NCBI GenBank assembly: GCA_002298165.1
Contig: DBMI01000094.1
Location: 1-42,652 of the forward strand
Length of the DNA: 42,652 bases
From: Desulfarculales bacterium UBA702
Lineage (GTDB): Bacteria; Desulfobacterota; Syntrophobacteria; Syntrophobacterales; Syntrophobacteraceae
Reading direction: 5' to 3'
Positions 1 through 8,352 of the stretch are shown here, piece by piece (positions within the stretch are counted from its first letter, which is position 1; each line of letters begins with the position of its first letter). A program made the translations under genes and the position numbers. The notes under the pieces are model-generated. The model searched no databases and was not told the DNA's origin. It saw only the letters and a list, made by a program, of their open reading frames with translations.

Positions 1-166
1 TCGTGCCATCCAATTTTGCTTAGCATTTTTTAGGCAACAGGCCCGGTAGACCGCGCCACAACCAGTGGTTTCGGCGGATATCCGGCGTCATATATTCCCA
101 TTGGGAATGTATGCGTTCAAGGATGTTTTGGAAAGGAATTTTTGCGGTAATAAATCGATTAGCGGC

Positions 167-196
167 TTGACATCCACGCTGAATCGGGTATATGTA
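167..196 (+). promoter_or_regulatory. candidate sigma70 promoter of rpsT
   Basis: A perfect -35 box TTGACA (167-172) is followed after 16 bp by TATATG (189-194), or after 18 bp by TATGTA (191-196). Transcription would start near 202, giving a leader of roughly 65 nt before the UUG start of rpsT. Only the sequence match supports this. Confidence 0.6.
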
Positions 197-268
197 TCTT
201 TTCTTTGCACGGATTTGGACAGCTTATCGCCATTTTTTCCAGAATGCTGGATATCAGGAGGTTTTGGT

Positions 269-529
269 TTGGCAAATCATAAATCGGCAGTCAAGAGGGC
301 AAGGCAGAGTGAAGATCGGCGGCAGAGAAACCGCTCCCGCAAAACCCGGATGAAAAATGTAATCAGGAAGCTCGAAGAATCACTAAACACCAAGGCCACT
401 GAAGCTGCGGCGGAAAACCTGAAGCTGGCCATCTCCATTATCGACAAAACGGCGGCAAAAGGCGTGATTCACAGAAACACCGCATCGCGGAAGATCTCTC
501 GCCTGACCCGCAGGGTAAACGCTCTTTAG
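269..529 (+). CDS. rpsT: 30S ribosomal protein S20
   Basis: Primary 16S rRNA-binding protein of the small ribosomal subunit. The 86-residue product starts MANHKSAVKRARQ, is very rich in Lys, Arg and Ala, and has the usual length of the S20 family. The start is a UUG codon at 269, seven bases after a strong AGGAGG (256-261); the frame is open much further upstream (from 65), but that extension has no S20 similarity. A UUG start is also used by E. coli rpsT, where it takes part in S20 autoregulation, so the same control may operate here (inference). The gene stands alone, has its own candidate promoter, and ends before a terminator shared with the convergent holA. Confidence 0.97.
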   Translation: MANHKSAVKRARQSEDRRQRNRSRKTRMKNVIRKLEESLNTKATEAAAENLKLAISIIDKTAAKGVIHRNTASRKISRLTRRVNAL

Positions 530-575
530 TCCAGTCCCGCCCGCCCATCTTTAAGGCGGACGTACCTATATATAT

Positions 576-607
576 AAAAGCCCTCAGCGCAAGCTCGAGG
601 GCTTTTT
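576..607. terminator. bidirectional rho-independent terminator between rpsT and holA
   Basis: AAAAGCCCTC (576-585) pairs with GAGGGCTTTT (597-606). An inner AGC/GCT extension closes a GCAA tetraloop with one bulged C. A T run follows on the plus strand and the A run on the other side gives a U tract for minus-strand transcripts. The hairpin overlaps the last codons of holA. Confidence 0.85.
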
Positions 608-1648
608 CTTTTCCAGGCAAAGATCGAGCACCAGAGCCTCCACTATGACTTCCGGGGGCGTACCCTTGCTTTTCAAATCGGCGTCGGCCCGACGTATGGC
701 TTCATGGATGGACCGAAGATCCGAATCCGAGAATCGGCTGGCCTGTTCGGATGCTTTCTGAATTGCCCAGGGATTAGCCCTAAGCCTGGATGCCACTTCC
801 TCCACGCTCATTCCCCGCCGGAGTGAATCCTTTACCTGCCATACCATTCTGACATTCCATGCAAGGGACCCGAGAGTTTTCATGGCAAGTATTCTGGGAG
901 GTTCCTCGCCGGAGAAGAGAATCCCTCGAAGAGATTTTACCGCTTTGGCAACCTGGTGGGCCTTTATCTGATCGAGAAGTTCAAAAGTAGAAGAAATCCG
1001 CTGAGAGCTTGCCGCCTCTTCGACGTCCTCGGGCTCGATATTTTGCCGCTCACCGACGAACGTGCATATCTTTTCCAACTCGGAATCAAGTGTTAGAAGG
1101 TCCGCCCCAGTCATTTCAACCAGGAGAAATGCGGCCCGGAACGCCAGTACTTTTCCTTTTTCCCTTGCCTTTTCGACCAGCCACTTGGGGGCGTCTTTCT
1201 GGGATAGAGCCTTGAACTCGATTACCTTCCCGGTCTCCTTGACAGCCTTTGCGAGGGTCTCGACCGCTCTTTTGCCGGAAGCCGTAAGGACCAGGCAGGA
1301 AGATCGAGGTACTCGCGGCAGAAACGATGCAAGGGCCGCCTGGTCTTCTTTGCTCCAGGCATCCACCTGCTCGACCACCAGGAGCTTTCTGCCCCCGAAC
1401 ATCGGAACAGTGGATAAATGCTCTATCACCCTGCCGGCATCCGTTTCCCTGGCCTGGATGCGCTCGACTCCACCCGCACCCGAAGAGCGGCCTCGACGCC
1501 TCGCGACGCTCTTGCCGGCATCAGGAACTACAGCGGCAGCCAGCCCTTTCCAGGCCTCCTCCGCCTGGAAGGCTGAATCCCCGATGTAGAGATAGATCGA
1601 ATCAGTTTTTTCGGGAGCTGCAGCCCTTGGTTTATCTTGTGCTCGCAT
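584..1648 (-). CDS. holA: DNA polymerase III delta subunit
   Basis: Clamp-loader subunit that opens the beta sliding clamp as part of the DnaX complex. The 354-residue protein follows the HolA pattern: an N-terminal RecA-like domain without a usable P-loop (about 15-160, including the MFGGRKLLVVEQVDAW segment), a central helical domain and a C-terminal collar domain (about 220-340). The N-terminus is slightly extended and Arg/Ala-rich around residues 45-60. Its ATG shares one base with the lptE stop codon (TGATG, 1646-1650), so the two are probably translationally coupled in a leuS-lptE-holA operon. The 3' end runs into the terminator stem shared with rpsT. Confidence 0.93.
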   Translation of the reverse strand: MRAQDKPRAAAPEKTDSIYLYIGDSAFQAEEAWKGLAAAVVPDAGKSVARRRGRSSGAGGVERIQARETDAGRVIEHLSTVPMFGGRKLLVVEQVDAWSKEDQAALASFLPRVPRSSCLVLTASGKRAVETLAKAVKETGKVIEFKALSQKDAPKWLVEKAREKGKVLAFRAAFLLVEMTGADLLTLDSELEKICTFVGERQNIEPEDVEEAASSQRISSTFELLDQIKAHQVAKAVKSLRGILFSGEEPPRILAMKTLGSLAWNVRMVWQVKDSLRRGMSVEEVASRLRANPWAIQKASEQASRFSDSDLRSIHEAIRRADADLKSKGTPPEVIVEALVLDLCLEKKKPSSLR

Positions 1649-2205
1649 CAGAAATTGCTCGAAAACCTGTCGTGAACCCTTACCGCCATTTCATGGGTCA
1701 GATATTCCAGGGCAATGCTCCTGCTTTCGAATGAATTAAGGGCATTCGGGTTAAGAAGGGGATCGTCATTCAGACGGTAAGATTTGTAGTAGGCAAAATT
1801 CGGATCTCTCCAGATTACCTTACCGGTGCTTTTATCTTCACAGCGTACATCAACTACGAGGTAGAGCCGGTTTTCGATTGTGACCCGGTTTGAAGCAATG
1901 GTCTGGTTGGCGGCATGGGCAATCGGCGTTATCCATATATTCTTTATAGTGCCCTTGAAAACAGCTTCCGCATCAGCGACGTCAACAACCCTGAAATTGC
2001 CCTTCTGATTGAATTCGCGCCGCAGGGCGCCGGCAAAAAGAGCCCCGACATTAGGCTCGGATGTGTTGTTTTCAAAGACCGGCACCGCTATGTACTTGAG
2101 GCCGGGCTTCGGACCGCTCCCCTCACCCGAAAAATGATAGCCGCAGGATGCCAGGGAAACAATGAAGCAAATTGCCAGAAGATTTATGAAGGGCTTTCTA
2201 ATCAT
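1648..2205 (-). CDS. lptE: LPS-assembly lipoprotein LptE
   Basis: Outer-membrane lipoprotein that plugs the LptD barrel for lipopolysaccharide export. The 185-residue product has a lipoprotein signal peptide with lipobox LASC (Cys21) followed by GYHFSG, the usual mature N-terminus of the LptE/RlpB family. Further family segments are IAVPVFENNT near residue 40 and a C-terminal helix rich in charged residues. It lies between leuS and holA, as in many deltaproteobacteria. It implies a Gram-negative envelope with LPS. Confidence 0.92.
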   Translation of the reverse strand: MIRKPFINLLAICFIVSLASCGYHFSGEGSGPKPGLKYIAVPVFENNTSEPNVGALFAGALRREFNQKGNFRVVDVADAEAVFKGTIKNIWITPIAHAANQTIASNRVTIENRLYLVVDVRCEDKSTGKVIWRDPNFAYYKSYRLNDDPLLNPNALNSFESRSIALEYLTHEMAVRVHDRFSSNF

Positions 2206-2302
2206 GTGAATGAGCCATCCTTACTCGGCAATGTTTTTAGATGTGCATCAATCTATCAAGGTTTTGCAGCGCTCTCGTATTTATTGAGCGTAATTTTGCG
2301 TG

Positions 2303-4792
2303 CTACATCACGATATTTACCAGCTTCTTCGGCACCACCACAACCTTTTTAACCTGCTTTCCCTCTGTAATTTCCCGAACGCGAGCATCGGCCAGGGCAG
2401 CCGCTTCGACCTCTTTTTCGGCGGCATCGGCTGGGACGGTTATCCTGCTGCGAAGCTTCCCATTGACCTGGACGACAATCAAAATCTCTTCAGCTTTCGT
2501 TGCCTCTTCGTCCCACGCCGGCCATGAAGTTTCGAGAAGCAGCCGGTCGTGCCCCAGAATCTTCCAGAGTTCTTCCGTAATGTGGGGCACCATCGGCGAC
2601 GAAAGAATAACCACGGCTTCAACTGCCTCACGCATAACGGGCCAGAACGCCCGGTCATCGGATTTGCTGTCGAGCACCTGGTAGATTTGGTTGACCAGCT
2701 CCATAACAGCCGCAATGGCAGTATTGAAATGGAAGCGATCACGGATATCCTCGGTCACTTTCCGGATGGTCTGGTGGGTCTTTCTTCGAAGCTGCGCAAC
2801 GGATTTTGAGAGTTCGCCGCCGCCGGACCAGGGTTTTACCGCTTTCAGCTGATCGATATTTTCTGCAACTATTCTCCACATCCGCGACAGGAAACGGAAG
2901 GAGCCTTCCACTCCCTGATCGCTCCAGTCGAGGTCTTTTTCCGGAGGTGCCGCAAAAAGGCAGAAGAGCCGGACCGTGTCGGCCCCGTATTTCTGGATCA
3001 GTTTATCGGGATCGACCACATTACCCTTCGATTTGCTCATCTTGAAGCCGTCCTTAATTACCATCCCCTGTGTGAGCAGGTTGAGGAACGGCTCATCAAC
3101 TTCGAGATACCCCATGTCGCGGAGGGTTTTTACGAAAAACCTTGAATAAAGCAGGTGCAAAACAGCATGTTCGATACCGCCTATGTACTGATCGACCGGC
3201 ATCCAGTAGCCGACCCTGTTGGGATCGAGCGGGCCACGGTCAAAATCCGGACAGGTAAAACGGGCGAAGTACCAGGAAGACTCGACAAAAGTATCCATCG
3301 TGTCGGTTTCCCGGCGGCCCGGACCCCCGCATTTAGGGCAGGCGGCCTTGTAGAATGGCTCGTAGGCAGGCAGAGGAGATCCGCCGTTGGGCAACAGCTC
3401 GACATCGAGTGGAAGCTTGACAGGCAATTCTTCTACTGGAACAGGCACCGCCCCGCACTTTTCGCAATAAATTATCGGAATGGGAGCGCCCCAGTAGCGC
3501 TGGCGCGATATGCCCCAATCACGGAGGCGGTACTGGACGGTTAATTCACCAAGCCCGCGTTTCGCAAGATCTTCCGTAATGGCGTTGCGGGCCTGAGCGG
3601 AAAGCATTCCGCTAAATGGACCCGAATCAACCAGAACGCCGTCGTCTTCGAATGCCTCAGTCAGTTCATCCGCCGTGAGCTTCTTGCCGGATTCGGCGGG
3701 ATTTATCACGACTCTGATCGGAAGATCGTATTTTTTGGCGAATTCGAAGTCGCGCTGATCGTGTGCCGGAACCGCCATTACCGCACCGGTGCCGTAGGCC
3801 ATGAGCACGAAATTTGCCACATAGATCGGCATTTTAATCCCGGTCATGGGATTTATGCAGTAGCTTCCGGTAAATACGCCCTCTTTTTCGAGAAGCTCCG
3901 CCTCCCGCTCATCGCGCTTTGACATTCTTGCCCGCTCGACAAAATCTCTAATTGCCGCTTCCTGCGGAGTTCCACGCGAAAGATCTTCGACCATCGGGTG
4001 TTCGGGGGCCATGCTCATGAAGGTTGCCCCGAAAAGGGTATCCGCACGGGTCGTAAACACAGCTATATTTCCTTCGCCCGATTCGAGGGGAAAGAGGAGC
4101 CGGCTTCCGGTGCTTTTCCCAATCCAGTTCTGCTGCATTACCAGCACGCGCTCGGGCCAGCCCGGCAGCTTATGCGTAAAATCGAGCAATTCCTCGACGT
4201 AGTCGGTGATCTTAAAAAACCACTGCTCCATTTCTTTCTGGATGACCGGCTCACTGCACCGCCAACAAGCACCACCTTCGACCTGCTCGTTTGCCAAAAC
4301 GGTCAGGCACTTCGAGCACCAGTTCACATACGAGCTTTTCCTGTAGGCAAGTCCCCTTTCGAACATCTCTAAAAAAAAGCGCTGCTCCCACCTGTAGTAG
4401 CTCGGATCGCAGGTTGCCAACTCGCGGGACCAGTCGTAGGAAAATCCCAGCTGTTTGAGCTGGTTGCGCATGTAATCTATATTATCGTAGGTCCACTTCG
4501 CAGGATGGGTGCCGGCCTTTATAGCCGCGTTTTCCGCCGGCATCCCAAAAGCATCCCAGCCCATCGGGTGGAGCACGTTGTATCCGAGCATCCTCAGGAA
4601 ACGAGCAACAACGTCTCCTATCGAATAGTTCCGCACGTGTCCCATGTGGATGCGCCCGGACGGATAGGGAAACATCTCGAGCAGGTAATACTTCTTCTTG
4701 CTCTCGTCTTCGCCTACCTTGAAGACTTGGGATTTTTCCCAGTATTCCTGCCATTTTGACTCTATCGATTTTGGCGAATACCTTTGTTCCAT
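2303..4792 (-). CDS. leuS: leucyl-tRNA synthetase
   Basis: Class I aminoacyl-tRNA synthetase charging tRNA-Leu. The 829-residue protein carries the HIGH-type motif HMGH at 49-52 after FPYPSGRI, the CP1 editing domain with TTRADTLFGATF and the GTGAVMAVPAHDQRD segment, a zinc-knuckle region with paired cysteines near residue 160, and KMSKSKGN near 590. The length is normal for bacterial LeuRS. The start MEQRYSPKSIE is preceded by AAGGGA a few bases upstream. It is followed by 97 bp and then lptE and holA on the same strand. Confidence 0.97.
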   Translation of the reverse strand: MEQRYSPKSIESKWQEYWEKSQVFKVGEDESKKKYYLLEMFPYPSGRIHMGHVRNYSIGDVVARFLRMLGYNVLHPMGWDAFGMPAENAAIKAGTHPAKWTYDNIDYMRNQLKQLGFSYDWSRELATCDPSYYRWEQRFFLEMFERGLAYRKSSYVNWCSKCLTVLANEQVEGGACWRCSEPVIQKEMEQWFFKITDYVEELLDFTHKLPGWPERVLVMQQNWIGKSTGSRLLFPLESGEGNIAVFTTRADTLFGATFMSMAPEHPMVEDLSRGTPQEAAIRDFVERARMSKRDEREAELLEKEGVFTGSYCINPMTGIKMPIYVANFVLMAYGTGAVMAVPAHDQRDFEFAKKYDLPIRVVINPAESGKKLTADELTEAFEDDGVLVDSGPFSGMLSAQARNAITEDLAKRGLGELTVQYRLRDWGISRQRYWGAPIPIIYCEKCGAVPVPVEELPVKLPLDVELLPNGGSPLPAYEPFYKAACPKCGGPGRRETDTMDTFVESSWYFARFTCPDFDRGPLDPNRVGYWMPVDQYIGGIEHAVLHLLYSRFFVKTLRDMGYLEVDEPFLNLLTQGMVIKDGFKMSKSKGNVVDPDKLIQKYGADTVRLFCLFAAPPEKDLDWSDQGVEGSFRFLSRMWRIVAENIDQLKAVKPWSGGGELSKSVAQLRRKTHQTIRKVTEDIRDRFHFNTAIAAVMELVNQIYQVLDSKSDDRAFWPVMREAVEAVVILSSPMVPHITEELWKILGHDRLLLETSWPAWDEEATKAEEILIVVQVNGKLRSRITVPADAAEKEVEAAALADARVREITEGKQVKKVVVVPKKLVNIVM

Positions 4793-4944
4793 TACGGTCC
4801 CTTCTATCCCGAAAAAACAGCCGGCGCCGCACCTGCCGCTGCAGTATTCAGCTATTATTGCGAAGTGCCGGAATTGGCAAGCAGGATGAATTGTAAATAG
4901 AAAATCAAGTCAAAATATCAGATCAGCCGTTAAATTGGAACAGT

Positions 4945-4971
4945 GCATGATGAAAATGCACTTTATCATAT
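4945..4971. repeat. inverted repeat between leuS and cbiM
   Basis: ATGAT (4947-4951) and ATCAT (4965-4969) form an inverted repeat with a 13-bp spacer, extendable as GCATGA/TCATAT. A separate hairpin GTGCAT/ATGCAC (4943-4948 and 4956-4961) lies inside. It may be an operator for the divergent leuS or cbiM genes, but no known factor can be assigned. Confidence 0.3.
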
Positions 4972-5021
4972 GAACCGGGATTTCCGGCAATTTGCCCGGC
5001 CGCGTAAACAGCAGTTAAACC

Positions 5022-5050
5022 TTGACGAAAAACCACGTCCGGGCTATTTG
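5022..5050 (+). promoter_or_regulatory. candidate promoter of the cbiMQO operon
   Basis: TTGACG (5022-5027), a 17-bp spacer and TATTTG (5045-5050). The -10 box runs directly into a perfect 7-bp inverted repeat, TTGTTAG (5048-5054) and CTAACAA (5080-5086), 25 bp apart. The inverted repeat could be a repressor operator over the transcription start. Alternatively it is an RNA stem if the real promoter lies upstream. Confidence 0.45.
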
Positions 5051-5086
5051 TTAGGCCAAAAGGGCATGAAGCCCACTTGCTAACAA
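5048..5086 (+). promoter_or_regulatory. perfect inverted repeat (operator or RNA stem) in the cbiM leader
   Basis: TTGTTAG-N25-CTAACAA encloses a second stem GGGC/GCCC with loop ATGAA (5062-5074). NikR sites described for deltaproteobacteria have half-sites resembling GTGTTAC but shorter spacers, so the likeness is only partial. The segment AGGCCAAA (5053-5060) is complementary to TTTGGCCT (5147-5154) in the downstream terminator hairpin. Confidence 0.4.
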
Positions 5087-5116
5087 TATCGAAATATTCT
5101 TACACAGTTGGTCACG

Positions 5117-5159
5117 AAGGCCGACATGTTCTCCAAGAGGGCATGCTTTGGCCTTTTTT
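5117..5159 (+). terminator. leader terminator (attenuator) upstream of cbiM
   Basis: AAGGCC (5117-5122) pairs with GGCCTT (5150-5155). Inside, CATG (5125-5128) pairs with CATG (5142-5145) across a small internal loop, and the stem is followed by a run of six T (5154-5159). It lies about 45 bp before the cbiM start and after the leuS promoter region, so it can only act on cbiM transcription. This suggests premature termination control. Confidence 0.55.
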
Positions 5160-5203
5160 GTTGCCCGAGCAAGCCCCCGCAAAACAAAGAGGATATTCCC
5201 ACA

Positions 5204-6259
5204 ATGCATATGGCCGATGCCCTGATTTCTCCGGCTGTCGGCGGCGCGATGCTTGCTGCCTCAGCCGGGCTTGTTGTCCACGGTGCAAAGAAGCTCAAAG
5301 AAGATATGGACGACCGGGTGGTGCCCCTGATGGGCGTTTTGGGGGCTTTCATTTTTGCCTCCCAGATGATCAATTTTACCATTCCGGCTACAGGATCGAG
5401 CGGGCATATCGGCGGAGGGATGATCCTCGCTGTCTTGCTTGGGTCAAACGCAGCTTTTCTCGTAATGGCATCGATTCTGACAATCCAGGCGTTGTTTTTT
5501 GCGGACGGCGGCCTTCTGGCGCTTGGCTGCAATATCATAAATCTTGGTTTCTTCTCCTGCTTCGTGGCTTATCCGCTGATCTACAGAAAGATTGCCGGAA
5601 AGAATCCGAACCGCAATCGCATATTCATCGGCGCCATAGCGGCATCAATCGCCGGCCTACAGATGGGCGCAATGGGCGTTGTCATCGAGACATGGCTCTC
5701 GGGTGTATCGGATATCCCATTTACCGGCTTTTTGCTGCTAATGCAGCCGATTCATCTGGCCATAGGAATTGTGGAAGGGATTGTTACCGCCGCTGTGGTA
5801 ACTTTCGTCTGGAAAGCGCGTCCCGAGATCTTGGAAATTACCGGTGGCCCTGCCTCCAACTATCCAACTTCTACAAGAAAGATCCTGGTGGGATTCGCGA
5901 TATCAGCCGCTGTCATTGGCTGTACGCTTTCCTGGTTTGCTTCGACAAACCCTGACGGACTGGAGTGGTCAATCTCCAACGTTTCCGGCAAAGAACTCAA
6001 GGCCCCTGAAACCGGGCTGCATGCCTTTCTTGCCAAATTGCAGCAAAACTCAGCAGCCTTCCCCGGCTACAGCTTCAAGGAAGAATCTGCCAAGCCGGGC
6101 GGCAAGGCGACCATTGCAGAATCAGGCAAAGATGAGGCATGGGGTTCGGTTAATGCCGGCACCTCCCTATCCGGACTTATAGGTGGATCAGCGACACTGC
6201 TTCTGGCCTGCCTTATAGGCTGGTTTCTTCGAAAATTCCAAAACAGGTCTCGGGTGTGA
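5204..6259 (+). CDS. cbiM: ECF transporter S component CbiM/NikM with fused PDGLE (CbiN/NikN-like) domain
   Basis: Substrate-binding membrane subunit of a cobalt or nickel energy-coupling-factor importer. The start at 5204 is fixed by the obligatory Met1-His2: in this family the N-terminal amine and His2 bind the metal, together with the His that is residue 68 here (SSGHIGGG). An AGAGGA lies ten bases upstream, and upstream in-frame ATGs lack this N-terminus. The 351-residue protein has six or seven hydrophobic segments, then after about residue 220 an extra TM helix followed by PDGLEWS and a periplasmic loop and last TM helix. This is the PDGLE domain that replaces a separate CbiN/NikN. Cobalt and nickel cannot be told apart from sequence alone. 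It is first gene of a cbiM-cbiQ-cbiO operon. Confidence 0.9.
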   Translation: MHMADALISPAVGGAMLAASAGLVVHGAKKLKEDMDDRVVPLMGVLGAFIFASQMINFTIPATGSSGHIGGGMILAVLLGSNAAFLVMASILTIQALFFADGGLLALGCNIINLGFFSCFVAYPLIYRKIAGKNPNRNRIFIGAIAASIAGLQMGAMGVVIETWLSGVSDIPFTGFLLLMQPIHLAIGIVEGIVTAAVVTFVWKARPEILEITGGPASNYPTSTRKILVGFAISAAVIGCTLSWFASTNPDGLEWSISNVSGKELKAPETGLHAFLAKLQQNSAAFPGYSFKEESAKPGGKATIAESGKDEAWGSVNAGTSLSGLIGGSATLLLACLIGWFLRKFQNRSRV

Positions 6260-6265
6260 ACGGCC

Positions 6266-7078
6266 ATGTCGACCATCAGTTCCTCCCTATTTGACGTAAA
6301 CCATCTGGACGCCTTATCCAATCAGACGACCTGTATCCACAGGATCGATCCGCGTGTAAAGCTCTTGACTACCCTGGTATTCATCGCCTCGATCCTCTCG
6401 CTGAATAAATACCAGATCTCGGCTCTGATCCCATTCGCCATATACCCTATCGTTTTAATCTCTTTGGGTAACCTGCCCTTAAAGTATCTTCTCAGGAAGG
6501 TCTTGCTGGCAGCCCCTTTTGCCTTTTTTATCGGTATCTGGAATCCCTTTCTGGACACCAACATTCTATTCAACATCGGCCCGGTTTTTATTTCAGGCGG
6601 ATGGCTCTCCTTTGCATCCATTATGATCCGATTCACTCTAACTGTATTCGCGGTATTGGCACTCATTGGCTCCACGGGATTCAACGCCATCTGCATGGCC
6701 CTGGAAAAGCTGGGAGTGCCACGCGGGTTTGTCGTACAGCTTCTTTTCCTGTACCGCTACATTTTTGTCCTGACCGAGGAAGCTAGCCGAATGGTGCGCG
6801 CAAGGTCCCTTCGCTCATTCGACGGAAACGGCATGGGGATAAGGGTATTTGGGTCGATGATCGGAAATCTTCTGCTGCGGACCCTCGACCGGGCGCAACG
6901 CATTCATACCGCCATGCTTTCACGGGGCTTCGACGGTGAAATCAGGCTGGCTTACCCACTTAAGATAAACGTTTGGGATATTTTGTTTCTACTGGGCTGG
7001 TCAGCACTTTTCATTCTGATGAGGTTTTATAGCCTGCCCCACTTGATGGGCGACCTGTTTTCAGGACTGGTAAAATGA
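6266..7078 (+). CDS. cbiQ: ECF transporter T component CbiQ
   Basis: Transmembrane coupling subunit linking the ATPase to the metal-binding CbiM. The 270-residue protein shows the family pattern: an N-terminal HRIDPRVKLL segment, several TM helices, and the two cytoplasmic coupling-helix Ala-Arg-Gly type motifs, seen here as RARSLRSF (near residue 180) and AMLSRGFDG (near 215). The ATG lies six bases after the cbiM stop codon. Its stop overlaps the cbiO start. Confidence 0.9.
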   Translation: MSTISSSLFDVNHLDALSNQTTCIHRIDPRVKLLTTLVFIASILSLNKYQISALIPFAIYPIVLISLGNLPLKYLLRKVLLAAPFAFFIGIWNPFLDTNILFNIGPVFISGGWLSFASIMIRFTLTVFAVLALIGSTGFNAICMALEKLGVPRGFVVQLLFLYRYIFVLTEEASRMVRARSLRSFDGNGMGIRVFGSMIGNLLLRTLDRAQRIHTAMLSRGFDGEIRLAYPLKINVWDILFLLGWSALFILMRFYSLPHLMGDLFSGLVK

Positions 7079-7827
7079 GCCACCACATTCTGGAAGTAAT
7101 TGATCTTGAGTATAGTTACCCCGACGGCACACCAGCTCTGGGCGGCATATCGTTCACGGTCACCCACGGTGAATCGGTTGCGCTGGTAGGATCGAATGGA
7201 GCTGGCAAATCGACGCTTCTGCTGCACCTCGCCGGATGCCTTGTCCCGCAATCGGGCGAAGTGCGAATCGGCCACCTTCCTCTTACCAAAAAAACTATTC
7301 CTCAGGTGCGTCGCAATATCGGGATGGTGTTTCAGGACCCGGACGATCAGCTTTTCATGCCCCTGGTCTACGACGACGTCGCTTTTGCGCCGCTAAATCT
7401 AGGTTTTCCCCCGGAGGAAGTCGAGCAAAGGGTCGTTGACGCCCTCGAAACGGTCGGCGCCGCTCACCTCAGAAACCGCCCTCCCTACAGGCTCTCCGGT
7501 GGAGAAAAGCGCGCGGTCGCCATCGCCACGGTCCTTTCCATGTCACCAAGCGTCCTGTTCATGGACGAACCCACCTCGAACCTCGACCCGAGGGCAAGGC
7601 GCGAACTCATCGCGCTACTGAGAAAATTCGAGCACACTCGAATCATAGCCACACACGACCTCGATATGGCCCTGGACGTATGCACGCGAACGATCATTCT
7701 AAAAAACGGCTCTATTATTGCCGATGGACCGGCATTGGATATTCTTGGAAACGAGGAAATTCTCCACGCCGGCGGCCTGGAAAAACCTTTGCGGTTGCAG
7801 GGGTGTCCGATTTGTCGAAATAACTAA
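7075..7827 (+). CDS. cbiO: ECF transporter ATPase CbiO
   Basis: ABC ATPase powering cobalt or nickel import. The 250-residue protein contains Walker A GSNGAGKST (39-47), a Q-loop in GMVFQDPDDQLF, the signature LSGGEKRAVAIA, Walker B VLFMDEPTSNLD and the switch His in ATHDLDM. Its start codon overlaps the cbiQ stop (ATGA), indicating translational coupling. Only one ATPase gene is present, as expected for dedicated group I metal ECF transporters. No terminator hairpin with a T run is seen directly downstream. Confidence 0.92.
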   Translation: MSHHILEVIDLEYSYPDGTPALGGISFTVTHGESVALVGSNGAGKSTLLLHLAGCLVPQSGEVRIGHLPLTKKTIPQVRRNIGMVFQDPDDQLFMPLVYDDVAFAPLNLGFPPEEVEQRVVDALETVGAAHLRNRPPYRLSGGEKRAVAIATVLSMSPSVLFMDEPTSNLDPRARRELIALLRKFEHTRIIATHDLDMALDVCTRTIILKNGSIIADGPALDILGNEEILHAGGLEKPLRLQGCPICRNN

Positions 7828-7993
7828 TAAGATTTACAGCCGGTCCGGTTTCAACGAATACATTGGTCCCTTCCAGTGGTTCCCGGACAAAATTTTTCGT
7901 TATAAAGGAATCATTTCCCTGCCCCTTTTTGTGGTTCATTCGGCAAACGAGTACCTCCAATACTTTTCGCGCGAATAGCGACCCATGCCTCAC

Positions 7994-8025
7994 AACGTCA
8001 TTCCCGCGAAGGCGGGAATCCAGTC
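7994..8025 (+). repeat. REP-like repeat, copy 1
   Basis: A 32-bp element AACGTCATTCCC...CGGGAATCCAGTC, itself imperfectly palindromic (TTCCCGC/GCGGGAA around GAAG). Its reverse complement recurs at 8321-8352 with 29 of 32 positions identical. Confidence 0.75.
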
Positions 8026-8050
8026 TAAACACAGATCGTACTGTAAAGAT

Positions 8051-8278
8051 CTATCCATCGGGATTGCTTTGCTCTATCAACCTTATCTTCCGGGCTCTTT
8101 CCCATTTCTTGAGCTGCTTTTCACGGGTAATGGCAGATTCAGCAGTTTCGTGTGGTTCGAAATAAACGAGCATTTTAACGCCGTATTTCTTGGTGAATCC
8201 TTCAACCACATCCTCTTTGTAACGCCATACCCTTTGCACCAGATTGGATGTTAACCGACTTATAAAAACCAATGGCAA
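8051..8278 (-). pseudogene. GIY-YIG endonuclease family relic, N-terminus lost
   Basis: The 75-residue frame matches the downstream part of small UvrC-like GIY-YIG proteins: TSNLVQRVWRYKEDVVEGF, KKYGVKMLVYFE, and AITREKQLKKWERARKIRLIE. In complete members this is preceded by YVYIL and LYIGVTSNL, which hold the catalytic GIY and YIG motifs. Here the upstream sequence reads PLVFISRLTSNL, and the hairpin at 8288-8315 lies where the N-terminus should be. No good ribosome-binding site precedes the first ATG. The gene therefore looks truncated and inactive. It is bracketed by inverted REP-like repeats. Confidence 0.7.
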
Positions 8279-8287
8279 TGGCGGTAT

Positions 8288-8315
8288 GTAGGGGCAAAAG
8301 ATTTTTTGCCCCTAC
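8288..8315. repeat. perfect 12-bp hairpin
   Basis: GTAGGGGCAAAA (8288-8299) and TTTTGCCCCTAC (8304-8315) are exact reverse complements around a 4-base loop. It lies at the broken 5' end of the GIY-YIG relic and resembles dispersed palindromic repeats rather than a gene-specific terminator. Confidence 0.6.
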
Positions 8316-8320
8316 GTTAC

Positions 8321-8352
8321 GTCTGGATTCCCGCTTTCGAGGGAATGACGTT
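8321..8352 (-). repeat. REP-like repeat, copy 2 (inverted)
   Basis: Reverse complement of the copy at 7994-8025 with three mismatches. The two copies face each other around the GIY-YIG relic. Confidence 0.75.

Noticed and set aside
5054..5203. Cobalamin riboswitch before cbiM
   Set aside because: No GCCACTG-type B12 box or the usual conserved core was found; only generic hairpins and an attenuator are supported.
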